Part shown: in pieces, positions 51,614 through 59,400 of the stretch | How positions within the stretch are numbered: position 1 is the stretch's first letter | Layout of the letters: every line of letters starts with the position of its first letter | Source: Bacillota bacterium | GTDB lineage: Bacteria; Bacillota; Bacilli; Paenibacillales; NBRC-103111 | Length of the DNA: 64,000 nt | Direction of reading: 5' to 3' | NCBI GenBank assembly: GCA_023388055.1 | Contig: JAEWGW010000025.1 | Location: 620,001-684,000, forward strand | Notes under the pieces: generated by a model | Database searches by the model: none | Seen by the model: only the letters and a program-made list of their open reading frames with translations | What the model was told of the DNA's origin: nothing | Program-made: the position numbers and the translations under genes

Positions 51614-51782
51614 CTCGAAAAACCGAGTATAAAACGCCCAAAACCGTGCTGAGAGCTGCTTTAACTCGAAAAACCGAGTACAATTTGCCCAACCCCGACC
51701 CTAGGGCCGAATTAAACTCGAAAAACCGAGTACAAAGCGCCCAAACCCGGGTCAAGAGCTGGAATAAACTCGAAAAACCGAG
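51614..51782. repeat. Four direct CTCG-hairpin units at 51-52 bp spacing
   Basis: ACTCGAAAAACCGAG occurs at 51613, 51664, 51716 and 51768, each a small hairpin (CTCG / CGAG around AAAAAC). Flanks are AA(A)ACTCG and GTA(C/T)AA...GCCC. Four units at about 50-bp pitch recall the F-F-R-R elements, but the self-complementary core makes orientation ambiguous. It lies in the 270-base convergent gap. Confidence 0.85.
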
Positions 51783-51796
51783 CACAGCCACAACCC

Positions 51797-51841
51797 CAAA
51801 ACCTCCCCTTACGGCACCAAGCCGCATAGGAGAGGTTTTTT
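51797..51841. terminator. Bidirectional terminator
   Basis: AAAACCTC with GAGGTTTT and an inner CGGC/GCCG stem are followed by T residues on the plus strand and A-rich sequence on the left. It serves the convergent methyltransferase and AraC genes. Confidence 0.75.
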
Positions 51842-51851
51842 GAGCCGGGTG

Positions 51852-52724
51852 TTACTTTTTCACAACGGGAATCCATACCTCCGAGACGTAGCGGCCGCTC
51901 CCCAGGTTATGGTACATCTCGAACTCAGGGCCATCCGCATGCTCATACCCCGAGGTAGGGAACCATTCGGGATAGATCCGCTTCCACACGGTTTGAATGG
52001 CCTCGGTGGTTTGTTCGTCCGTATGCTCCCCGGTAGGGAAAATCGCCCAGGTCAGCGCAGGCACCTCCAGCACCGCAAAGCCGCCCGCGTCGGCTTCCAC
52101 CGGTACCACCGCTCCGATCATATACGTAAAATACCGTTCACGGAAGTTGTACAGCGCCGCGTGGAGCATGTCCTTGTTTTGGTCCAGTCCGAAATGGGTG
52201 CTAAGGCGTTCCAATGAACCGTCCGCAAACCCCGTCTCCCACATCTTCGGGATATCCGCATACTGCTTGCCGTTGGCACAGTCCATGTCGGCTGTAAGCC
52301 CAGCCATCTTAAAAGGCTGCTTTTCCTCAATACGATAATTCATTTCCACATCTCCCCGGATTGAAATATGGAAGGAGAGCCTGGGAAAGGCTTTCAGCAC
52401 AGCACCTTTGCTGCGGGCTGCCGTGGGCATGATCCCGTGAAGCTGCTTGAACGCCCGGGAGAACGCCTCCGGCGAATCGTAGCCATATTTCAGCGCCACA
52501 TCAATCACCTTGACGTTCCCCTCCTGCAGCTCGAAGCCTGCCAGCGTCAGCCGTCTGCGCCGGATATACTCGGACAGATGAACCCTCGTTATGAACGAAA
52601 ACATCCGCTGGAAATGGGTCACCGAGCAGCAGGCGTGTTTGGCCGCTTCCGCCGGGTCCACCTCCTCGTCAAGATGGGTTTCGATATAGTCCATGGCACT
52701 CTTCATCCGGTCCAGCCACTCCAT
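51852..52724 (-). CDS. AraC-family regulator with GyrI-like effector domain
   Basis: A 290-residue protein. The N-terminal double HTH (EAAKHACCSVTHFQRMFSFITRVHLSEYIRRRRLTLAGFELQ and VIDVALKYGYDSPEAFSRAFKQLHG) is followed by a GyrI-like domain from about residue 125 that ends WFPTSGYEHADGPEFEMYH. It is closely similar in layout and wording to the gene at 53232 (WFPMSGYEAAPGPEMLW). The ATG has AGGAGGAG upstream. It probably responds to a small hydrophobic ligand. Confidence 0.9.
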   Translation of the reverse strand: MEWLDRMKSAMDYIETHLDEEVDPAEAAKHACCSVTHFQRMFSFITRVHLSEYIRRRRLTLAGFELQEGNVKVIDVALKYGYDSPEAFSRAFKQLHGIMPTAARSKGAVLKAFPRLSFHISIRGDVEMNYRIEEKQPFKMAGLTADMDCANGKQYADIPKMWETGFADGSLERLSTHFGLDQNKDMLHAALYNFRERYFTYMIGAVVPVEADAGGFAVLEVPALTWAIFPTGEHTDEQTTEAIQTVWKRIYPEWFPTSGYEHADGPEFEMYHNLGSGRYVSEVWIPVVKK

Positions 52725-52898
52725 AGCATCTCCTCCTGTAAAGCCAGTGTATCAGGACCGCAGCGGAAAAACCGTGCAGCAGCCGACCCAAATTTATCAT
52801 GGTCTTCATTATACCCGGTATGGAAAAGGGCTGGTAGTGCATCTACCCCCTTGTACCATGTATAATGAAAGTATATATAACCCACAGGAGGTTCGACG

Positions 52899-53087
52899 TT
52901 GAGAAAATATAATTACATGCGCCCGATTCTGCTGATTGTAACCGCTCTTTTGGTGAAAAACCTGGTGACGCTGGTTTGCAGTTTACTAGGGATGGAAGCG
53001 GCTGCGGCAGAAAACATGGGATTTATGAGCATGGTCCTGGCAGCACTCATTTTGTACATCCGCATGACCAAATCCCGGCGCAAATAA
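52899..53087 (+). CDS. Small two-helix membrane protein
   Basis: A 62-residue protein with two hydrophobic helices (about residues 7-30 and 41-55) and a basic C-terminus MTKSRRK. The TTG start has AGGAGG seven bases upstream, and a promoter-like TATAAT lies at about 52860. I recognise no family. A compact terminator follows. It sits between two paralogous AraC regulators. Confidence 0.6.
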   Translation: MRKYNYMRPILLIVTALLVKNLVTLVCSLLGMEAAAAENMGFMSMVLAALILYIRMTKSRRK

Positions 53088-53108
53088 TCCGGAGCCAAAA
53101 CCAAGGAG

Positions 53109-53134
53109 TCCTGCTTGCAAAAGCAGGATTTTTG
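53109..53134 (+). terminator. Terminator after the small membrane-protein gene
   Basis: TCCTGCTT, a GCAA loop and AAGCAGGA are followed by five T. Confidence 0.8.
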
Positions 53135-53231
53135 CATACATACGGTTAGACCTGCAAATTCCGTTCCGGATATGTCGGGAAGCCTGATCCATCTTCCTGT
53201 TACGATGAAAACGAAAGGAGGCGGAACAAAC

Positions 53232-54107
53232 ATGGAGCCGCTCTTGCAGCTGAACGAAGCCATGCGTTATATTGAAGCCCATTTGGCGGAGGAAATCGAT
53301 TTTGACCAGGTGGCCCGGTTGGCCTGCTGCTCCGAGTATCACTTCCGGAGGATGTTTTCCTTCTTGAGCGGGGTGCCGTTGGGGGAATACATCAGGCGCA
53401 GGCGGTTGGCTCTGGCGGCGCTGGAGCTCCGGGATACGGAAGTCAAGGTCATCGATCTGGCGCTGAAATACGGCTACGATTCACCGGATGCGTTCACAAG
53501 AGCGTTCCAGAATCTTCACGGCTTGACGCCCTCCGAGGCCAGGAAGCCCGGGGCCAGCCTGAAGGCCGTTCCGCCCATGACCTTTCAATTAACCGTTACG
53601 GGAGGAAATGATATGGATTACCGCATCATCGAAAAGGAAGCATTTTTTATTGCAGGCTTGTACAAAAGGGTTCCGCTTCAATACAACGGAGTGAATCCGG
53701 AAATCGCCAAAATGTGGACCAGTCTGACCATGGAGGATATTGTGGAGCTGAAGGGGCTGTCCAATGTGGAGCCTGCAGGACTGGTCAGCGCTTCGTTGAA
53801 TTTCTCCGAAGGCCGTGCAGACGGCGGGGAGCTAGACCATTATATCGGGGTAGCGGTAGATGAGCCGCCTGTCGGGAAGTGGGAGAGTCTTGCCGTTCCT
53901 GCAGGCACGTGGGCTGTGTTTACCGCGGTGGGACCTTTCCCGGAGACGCTGCAGAAGATCTGGGGAAGCATCTATGCCGAGTGGTTTCCCATGTCCGGGT
54001 ATGAGGCTGCACCTGGCCCGGAGATGCTCTGGAATGAAAGCAAGGACACGTCGAAGCCGGATTACAAAAGCGAAATTTGGATTCCGGTGAAGAAAAAAGG
54101 CGGCTGA
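53232..54107 (+). CDS. AraC-family regulator with GyrI-like effector domain
   Basis: A 291-residue paralogue of the gene at 51852. The N-terminal HTH pair includes VARLACCSEYHFRRMFSFLSGVPLGEYIRRRRLALAALELRDTEVKVIDLALKYGYDSPDAFTRAFQ, and the GyrI-like domain ends SEIWIPVKKK, as in its paralogue. I chose the ATG at 53232 because AAAGGAGG precedes it. The two genes are divergent around the small membrane-protein gene, suggesting a local duplication. Confidence 0.9.
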   Translation: MEPLLQLNEAMRYIEAHLAEEIDFDQVARLACCSEYHFRRMFSFLSGVPLGEYIRRRRLALAALELRDTEVKVIDLALKYGYDSPDAFTRAFQNLHGLTPSEARKPGASLKAVPPMTFQLTVTGGNDMDYRIIEKEAFFIAGLYKRVPLQYNGVNPEIAKMWTSLTMEDIVELKGLSNVEPAGLVSASLNFSEGRADGGELDHYIGVAVDEPPVGKWESLAVPAGTWAVFTAVGPFPETLQKIWGSIYAEWFPMSGYEAAPGPEMLWNESKDTSKPDYKSEIWIPVKKKGG

Positions 54108-54114
54108 CCCCAGG

Positions 54115-54143
54115 TTGACAGGCCCGCGCGGATTCACTATACT
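54115..54143 (+). promoter_or_regulatory. Sigma-A promoter of tyrS
   Basis: TTGACA at 54115-54120 and TATACT at 54138-54143 are separated by 17 bp. Transcription would begin near 54150, at the start of the T-box leader. Confidence 0.88.
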
Positions 54144-54149
54144 GGCTGT

Positions 54150-54430
54150 AGCATATCCAGTATGCGTGGAAAAAGCCCCAGTAGCCGCTTTGTCCCTGTC
54201 CCAGCAAGCCGGGGGTGATGGAACCCGGTACACATAAAGCGCGCGAATTACAGCTTTGGAGCATCCCGGCTAGTCCGGGCGGAAGAGCGGACGTTATCCC
54301 GCTAAACGAGTGGCTTGAAGGTTTGTTTGGTGTTGCGTTATGTGTGCGCGGCAGAGCTTCAGGCAAGATGGGTGGTACCACGGTTAAAACAGCCGTCCCT
54401 GTGTCCGGTTACGGGCAGGGGCGGCTTTTT
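54150..54430 (+). promoter_or_regulatory. Tyrosine T-box leader with terminator
   Basis: The conserved T-box bulge sequence TGGGTGGTACCACGG lies at 54370-54383. A terminator follows (AGCCG(T)CCCTG with CAGGG(G)CGGCT at 54391-54426, then T run). A TAC triplet at 54229-54231 is well placed as the tyrosine specifier codon in stem I. Uncharged tRNA-Tyr would stabilise the antiterminator and let tyrS be read. Confidence 0.93.
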
Positions 54431-54466
54431 GCATTTTTCTATTACCTCAAAGGAGTGTTTACACGC

Positions 54467-55726
54467 ATGAATATTATTGATGAACTGCAATGGCGGGACG
54501 CCATCAACCAACAAACGGACGCGGTAGGCCTGCGCCAATTGACCGAGGAGAAGGCCGTTTCCCTCTATTGCGGCGTTGACCCGACTGGCGACAGCATGCA
54601 TATCGGCCACTTGATTCCCTTCATGGTGCTCAAACGGTTCCAACTGGCCGGACACCGTCCGGTAATCCTGATCGGTGGCGCCACAGGCACCATCGGTGAC
54701 CCCAGCGGCCGTCAATCGGAGCGTTCCTTGCAAACCCTGGAGCAGGTGCAGGAGAATGTGGACAAGCTTACTGCACAGATGAAAAAGCTGTTTCTGACCG
54801 AAGGGGATAACCAGATCCGGATGGTCAATAACTACGACTGGACCCACAAGATCAATGTGATCGAGTTCCTGCGGGACTATGGCAAAAATTTCAGCATTAA
54901 CGCCATGCTGGCGAAGGATGTGGTGGCCAGCCGTCTGGACAGCGGGATTTCCTTTACCGAATTCTCCTACCAGATCCTCCAGTCGCTGGACTACCTGCAC
55001 CTGTTCCAGAATGAGGATGTGCAGCTGCAGATCGGCGGTTCCGACCAATGGGGCAATATCACCAGCGGCCTGGACCTGATCCGCAAGAAGGAGGGCTCCG
55101 AGGCCAAGGCCTTCGGCCTGACCATTCTGCTGATGCTGAAGTCCGATGGCACTAAATTCGGCAAAACCGCCGGCGGTGCGGTTTGGCTGGACCCGGAGAA
55201 AACCACCCCGTACGAATTCTACCAGTTCTGGGCCAATACCGATGACCGGGATGTGGTGAAATATCTGAAATACTTTACTTTCCTGAGCAAGGAGGAAATC
55301 GATGCATTGGCCGCCAAGGTGGAGAGCGAACCCCACAAGCGGGAGGCTCAAAAGGCCTTGGCGGAGGAAATGACCCGCTTCGTCCACGGGGAAGAGCTCC
55401 TTGCTCAAGCGCAGCGGATTACCGCCGCATTGTTCAGTGGTGATATTAAGTCTCTCAGCGCTGATGAAATCGAGCTGGGCTTCAAGGAAATGCCCACCTT
55501 CGAAGGTGGGCGCGAGTCCAAGAATATTGTGGATTGGCTGGTGGAGTTGGGGCTGGAGCCCTCCAAAAGGCAGGCCCGCGAGGATGTTACCAAAGGTGCT
55601 GTTTCCTTGAACGGGGACAAGATCACCGATCTGACCCTGGAGGTAACGGAGGACATGGCCATCGGCGGGAGATTCATTATTGTGCGCAAGGGCAAGAAGA
55701 ACTACAGTCTTGTGAAGCTGTCCTAG
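54467..55726 (+). CDS. tyrS: Tyrosyl-tRNA synthetase
   Basis: A 419-residue class I synthetase of full length. The HIGH motif is H45-I-G-H48 in DSMHIGHLIPF, the KMSKS equivalent is KFGKT near residue 229 and the C-terminal S4 RNA-binding domain is VDWLVELGLEPSKRQAREDVTKGAVSLNGDKI (about 348-379). The upstream frame is the T-box leader, not coding; the ATG at 54467 has AAAGGAG upstream. It attaches tyrosine to tRNA-Tyr in the cytosol. Confidence 0.97.
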   Translation: MNIIDELQWRDAINQQTDAVGLRQLTEEKAVSLYCGVDPTGDSMHIGHLIPFMVLKRFQLAGHRPVILIGGATGTIGDPSGRQSERSLQTLEQVQENVDKLTAQMKKLFLTEGDNQIRMVNNYDWTHKINVIEFLRDYGKNFSINAMLAKDVVASRLDSGISFTEFSYQILQSLDYLHLFQNEDVQLQIGGSDQWGNITSGLDLIRKKEGSEAKAFGLTILLMLKSDGTKFGKTAGGAVWLDPEKTTPYEFYQFWANTDDRDVVKYLKYFTFLSKEEIDALAAKVESEPHKREAQKALAEEMTRFVHGEELLAQAQRITAALFSGDIKSLSADEIELGFKEMPTFEGGRESKNIVDWLVELGLEPSKRQAREDVTKGAVSLNGDKITDLTLEVTEDMAIGGRFIIVRKGKKNYSLVKLS

Positions 55727-55736
55727 GAGCGGACTC

Positions 55737-57602
55737 ATGAATGGGCCAATGATCGTTACCCTGGCTACACTTGCCGCCGCTTCCGCTCTGTTCATCTCCG
55801 GTAGAATCCGCGCCGATCTGGTTGCGGTTGCCGCTCTGATTGTACTGATGCTCGCCGGTGTACTGAAGCCTGAAGAGGCGTTGGCCGGTTTTTCCAATTC
55901 TGTGGTTGTGATGATGATCGGGCTGTTTGTAATAGGCGGAGGCATCTTCCGCACCGGTCTGGCCAAGCTGGTAAGCCGCAAGCTGCTCCAGATGGCCGGA
56001 ACCAATGAGACCAAGCTGCTCTTGATGGTGATGGTGGCAACATCGTTTATTGGCGCTTTTGTCAGCAATACCGGCACGGTGGCGGTGATGATGCCTATTG
56101 TGGTCAGCCTGGCTTACAGCGCGGAAACCACGCCAGGGAGGCTGCTGATGCCATTGGCCTTCGCCAGCAGCCTGGGCGGTATGCTCACCTCCATCGGCAC
56201 CCCGCCCAATCTGGTGATTCAAGAGGCGTTGAAGGCAGGCGGCTATGGGGAGCTGAAGTTCTTTTCCTTTGCGCCTACCGGGGCGATCTGCCTGGTGACG
56301 GGGATTCTGGCGATGCTCTACCTGCGGCGGTTCCTTCCCAAAAACGAAGGTGGTGCGGTGTCCAAGTCGCGGAAGAGGTCGGCAGGTGAGCTGGAGCACG
56401 AGTACCGCCTGTCCGAGCATCTCCTCCGGGTTCAGGTTAAGAAGGGATCTCCCCTTTTGGACAAAACGCTGCTGGAACTGCGGATACCGGCTCGTTTTCA
56501 GCTGACAGTGATTGAGATCCGCCGGAAGATATCGGCGCGCAACCAATTTTTCAAAACCATCAACCAAGAGGTGGCCGGTCCGGAGAGCATCATCCAGGAG
56601 GGAGATATCCTGTATGTGCTTGGCCCCCGGGAGGATGTTTCGGCATTTGCGGAGGAGTACAGGCTTGTTCTGTTGGCTGCTTCGGAGCCGGTGGTTTCCG
56701 GCGGGGGCCAGGGCGGTGCTTATGCTACCAGCGATATGGGCTTGGCCGAGGTTATGCTCACGCCCAAGTCCCGGCTCATCGGCAAGCTGGTGAAGGAATC
56801 TGGCTTCCGCGAGAAATACCGGCTGAATGTGCTGGGCATCCAGCGCAAAGACCAGTACATCCTCCATCAGGTGAAGGAGGAGAAGATGCGCTTCGGCGAT
56901 GCGCTGCTGGTGCAGGGCACGTGGGAGGACATCTCCCTTCTTGCATCGACGGCCTCCGAGGTGATTGTGGTGGGTCAGCCTCTGGAGGAATCCCGCAAAA
57001 TCACCATGGACCGCAAGGCGCCCATTGCCGCAGGCATTCTGCTGCTGCTGATCGTGCTCTTGGTGACGGAGTGGGTGCCTGCGGTGACGGCGGTGATGAT
57101 TGCCGCGGTGCTCACCGTGGCCCTGGGATGTATCCGGGGGATGGAGGAGGCGTACCGGGCCATCAACTGGGAGAGCATCGTCCTCATCGGCGGCATGATC
57201 CCCATGTCCACGGCTATCGAAAAAACCGGGGCGGCAGAGTTGTTGTCCAGCGGGCTGGTGAACAGTCTGGGCCAGTTTGGGCCCATGGCGCTTTTGGCAG
57301 GGGTGTACATCACTACCTCCCTTCTCACCATGTTCATCAGCAATACGGCCTGCGCCGTATTATTGGCGCCTATTGCTTTGGCCGCGGCCACCCAATTTGG
57401 GGCTAATCCCCACGCGTATCTGTTCGCCGTGTCCATCGGGGCCAGCATGTGCTTCGCCTCTCCGTTCTCCACCCCGCCCAATGCGCTGGTGATGTCGGCG
57501 GGCCGCTACAAGTTCAGCCACTACCTGAAGGTAGGGCTGCCCTTGCAAATTCTCATGGGCATCGTGATGATCATCGCGCTGCCGCTGATTTATCCGTTCT
57601 AG
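55737..57602 (+). CDS. SLC13-type anion permease with two RCK_C domains
   Basis: A 621-residue membrane protein. Helical blocks at about 1-200 and 420-621 contain the family segments VSNTGTVAVMMPIV and ISNTACAVLLAPIA, the paired SNT motifs of the CitMHS/SLC13/DASS transporters. Between them are two TrkA-C (RCK_C) regulatory domains (about 212-305 and 335-405; IQEGDILYVLGP, FGDALLVQG). It probably imports a dicarboxylate, sulfate or similar anion with Na+. It starts ten bases after tyrS, so it may share its transcript. Confidence 0.88.
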   Translation: MNGPMIVTLATLAAASALFISGRIRADLVAVAALIVLMLAGVLKPEEALAGFSNSVVVMMIGLFVIGGGIFRTGLAKLVSRKLLQMAGTNETKLLLMVMVATSFIGAFVSNTGTVAVMMPIVVSLAYSAETTPGRLLMPLAFASSLGGMLTSIGTPPNLVIQEALKAGGYGELKFFSFAPTGAICLVTGILAMLYLRRFLPKNEGGAVSKSRKRSAGELEHEYRLSEHLLRVQVKKGSPLLDKTLLELRIPARFQLTVIEIRRKISARNQFFKTINQEVAGPESIIQEGDILYVLGPREDVSAFAEEYRLVLLAASEPVVSGGGQGGAYATSDMGLAEVMLTPKSRLIGKLVKESGFREKYRLNVLGIQRKDQYILHQVKEEKMRFGDALLVQGTWEDISLLASTASEVIVVGQPLEESRKITMDRKAPIAAGILLLLIVLLVTEWVPAVTAVMIAAVLTVALGCIRGMEEAYRAINWESIVLIGGMIPMSTAIEKTGAAELLSSGLVNSLGQFGPMALLAGVYITTSLLTMFISNTACAVLLAPIALAAATQFGANPHAYLFAVSIGASMCFASPFSTPPNALVMSAGRYKFSHYLKVGLPLQILMGIVMIIALPLIYPF

Positions 57603-57631
57603 AGCGGGTTAACCCGTCCATGTCAGACGTC

Positions 57632-57658
57632 AGGCGTCCCTTAAGGGGACGCCTTTTT
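57632..57658 (+). terminator. Terminator of the tyrS/permease unit
   Basis: AGGCGTCCC, a TTAA loop and GGGGACGCCT are followed by five T. Confidence 0.88.
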
Positions 57659-57754
57659 GCCGGGGTGGGAGGTGGGGTGGAGAAGGAGGGGGGGGGCTCT
57701 ATTATGCAGTTAGAGGCTCGACGTGAGGGGGCCCAACAGATACCCGGCATGGAG

Positions 57755-57938
57755 CCAAATGTAAAAGTGCAGTTGTTTCGGACCGGGGCGCCGAATGGTG
57801 GGGCTATCCTGCAAAAATGCAGTTATTTGGAGTAAAATATGCTTCTATGACCGTTTGGACGGGAAATAACTGCACTTTTGCATTTGGAGGGAAGGGGAAC
57901 AGCAGAATGGGAGAAAATAACTGCACTTTTACATTTAC
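57755..57938. repeat. Four-unit F-F-R-R intergenic element, copy 8
   Basis: Forward units start at 57755 and 57805, inverted units at 57865 and 57916. All contain AAATG(C/T)AAAAGTGCAGTT(A/G)TT or a decayed form. Spacing is 50, 60 and 51, for 184 bp. The unit sequence is unlike the TAACGG types, yet the geometry is kept. It lies in the 576-base gap between the permease gene and a DUF4183 gene; the rest of the gap is featureless apart from a CATATACT near 58147. Confidence 0.85.
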
Positions 57939-58178
57939 AGCAACCCCAATCCTACCATTTGGCACTAATTCGCCGCCGTTCCGCCCACCTGTCCAACAAA
58001 AACAGAGTTACCCCCTCGTCTCGCTTTCCCCGACAACGCTTCTCTGACTCCCCGCTCATCAACTTCCTCTCCGAAAAGCAGGACTTTTAGCGCAGAACGG
58101 GCGGTACTCTTGGGTACCATGTCCAGTTCGTTTCACTCTCCCCATCCATATACTTAAGTGGAGGAAGGAGGTGGGAAC

Positions 58179-58544
58179 ATGGCTAATCTGATTTTACCCC
58201 GTCAACCTCTTGTGTCGTACACCCTGTACAATTACTTTATGACCGCTCCTGCCGGAGGCATTGCCCTGGCGGCGAATACCGCCGCTCAAATCGGTCCGGA
58301 TACCGCAGGATTTTCCTGGGCGGACAATACCGGCACCGCGGTTACAGAATTTGCAGTTGACCCCAGTACACCTGCTGTAGGCCATCAGTATGGCATTGAG
58401 TTTTATGTGGATGGACAGCTGCAACAAAGAAACTTGGTTACGACCGTAACCAACGAAGCGCTGGCGTTAACATCCGTCACCGCAGGCACCATACCGGAAG
58501 GGTCCGTTGTTACGTTGACGATTCTTGACTTCACCGTTTCGTAA
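58179..58544 (+). CDS. DUF4183-family protein
   Basis: A 121-residue protein. YNYFMTAPAGG, FAVDPSTPAVGHQYGIEFYVDGQLQQ and IPEGSVVTLTILDF follow the DUF4183 pattern, a beta-rich domain common in spore formers and often found near exosporium proteins. I chose the ATG at 58179 because AAGGAGGTGG precedes it. CATATACT at about 58147 faintly resembles a sporulation sigma-E minus-10. It converges on another DUF4183 gene with a 14-base overlap. Confidence 0.8.
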   Translation: MANLILPRQPLVSYTLYNYFMTAPAGGIALAANTAAQIGPDTAGFSWADNTGTAVTEFAVDPSTPAVGHQYGIEFYVDGQLQQRNLVTTVTNEALALTSVTAGTIPEGSVVTLTILDFTVS

Positions 58545-58962
58545 TCCGCTTCCGTTTTTTGCAGCAGCAGAGCTTCTTTTTCCTCCGTTTAGACTTGGGG
58601 GAAGAAGAAGCTTTTTTCTTACCTGAACAAGGTGCAGGTTGGGTCTGAGCATACACCGCAATAAATTCCGCGATAATATTGGCTCCCGCAGGCGGAAGGA
58701 TGGACGATCGAAAACGGAGGCTGCCGGTCTGCAGCCGGTAGGTGAGCGGCGATTGCAGAATGCCATCCACATAGACATGGGCATAGGAGTACGAATGCGG
58801 GGCGGGGAGACGGCTGCGGAAGCCGGGAGCGGCATCCTTAATGCGGAACTCCCGATTCCCGCCGGTGCTCCGGGCATAATAAAACGTCACCGCGGCGCGA
58901 AGTGGCAGCCGTTTGGACAGCGCGCGCTTTACCTTCCGGTGCTTCGGTTTGCATATGGGCAT
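58531..58962 (-). CDS. DUF4183-like protein with Lys/Arg/Cys-rich tail
   Basis: A 143-residue protein. YAHVYVDGILQSPLTYRLQTGSLRF and PPAGANIIAEFIAVYA are the DUF4183 core (about residues 58-105). The N-terminus is basic. The last 30 residues are extremely basic with a CCC cluster (KKKLCCCKKRK), suggesting binding to a polyanion or cross-linking in a spore layer. It is convergent and overlaps the neighbouring DUF4183 gene at the 3' ends. Confidence 0.75.
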   Translation of the reverse strand: MPICKPKHRKVKRALSKRLPLRAAVTFYYARSTGGNREFRIKDAAPGFRSRLPAPHSYSYAHVYVDGILQSPLTYRLQTGSLRFRSSILPPAGANIIAEFIAVYAQTQPAPCSGKKKASSSPKSKRRKKKLCCCKKRKRITKR

Positions 58963-59090
58963 GATGCTCCCTCCTTCCGTTTACCGAACAGATATCTCCC
59001 ATATTAGTTAATGAGCACAGACTCGTTTTCGATACCGTGGTAAAGGCCTATCTTGCCCGCAGGGTGGAGGATGGCTGCTTCAAATCGCCG

Positions 59091-59273
59091 TAAAGGACAC
59101 AGGCGCCGCTATTTGGCAAAAAACCGGCGTTTTGCACTTCTTACGGACAGACGATCCGCTAAGTGAGACAAAACAGCCGGTTTTTAGGGAGAACTGTGCG
59201 AATAAGGTCTCTTGTGTCCGCTAAAATGGCGAAGGGGGTGTTTGGTGGCGAATAGCGGAACAAGGGTCCGGAA
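59091..59273. repeat. Four-unit F-F-R-R intergenic element, copy 9
   Basis: Forward units are at 59091-59113 and 59141-59163, inverted units at 59201-59223 and 59251-59273. Units share GGAC(A/C)(C/G) and end (C/T)TATT or CTAAG in forward sense. Spacing is 50/60/50, 183 bp. It lies in the 438-base gap between the DUF4183-like gene and the zinc-ribbon membrane-protein genes. Confidence 0.85.
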
Positions 59274-59400
59274 GTTGTTGGGTTGAGAGGTGAATGGAAG
59301 TTCGGGGAATTCACTGAATCGTTTTAAGTTTGTCCTTTGGTGCTGATGGCGGGCTCTTCCCTATATTCGTCCATCCTCGTAGAAACCACTTGTTCACTCC

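Noticed and set aside
51614..51782. Possible CRISPR array: four repeats with about 35-bp intervals
   Set aside because: The repeat is only about 15 bp, its core is self-complementary, the intervals share GCCC-like content, and no cas genes are present.
53115..53231. N-terminal extension of the AraC gene at 53232
   Set aside because: It covers a terminator hairpin and the ribosome site. The family domain begins at the ATG at 53232.
54215..54466. Coding extension upstream of tyrS
   Set aside because: This stretch is the T-box leader and terminator; TyrRS begins at the ATG at 54467.
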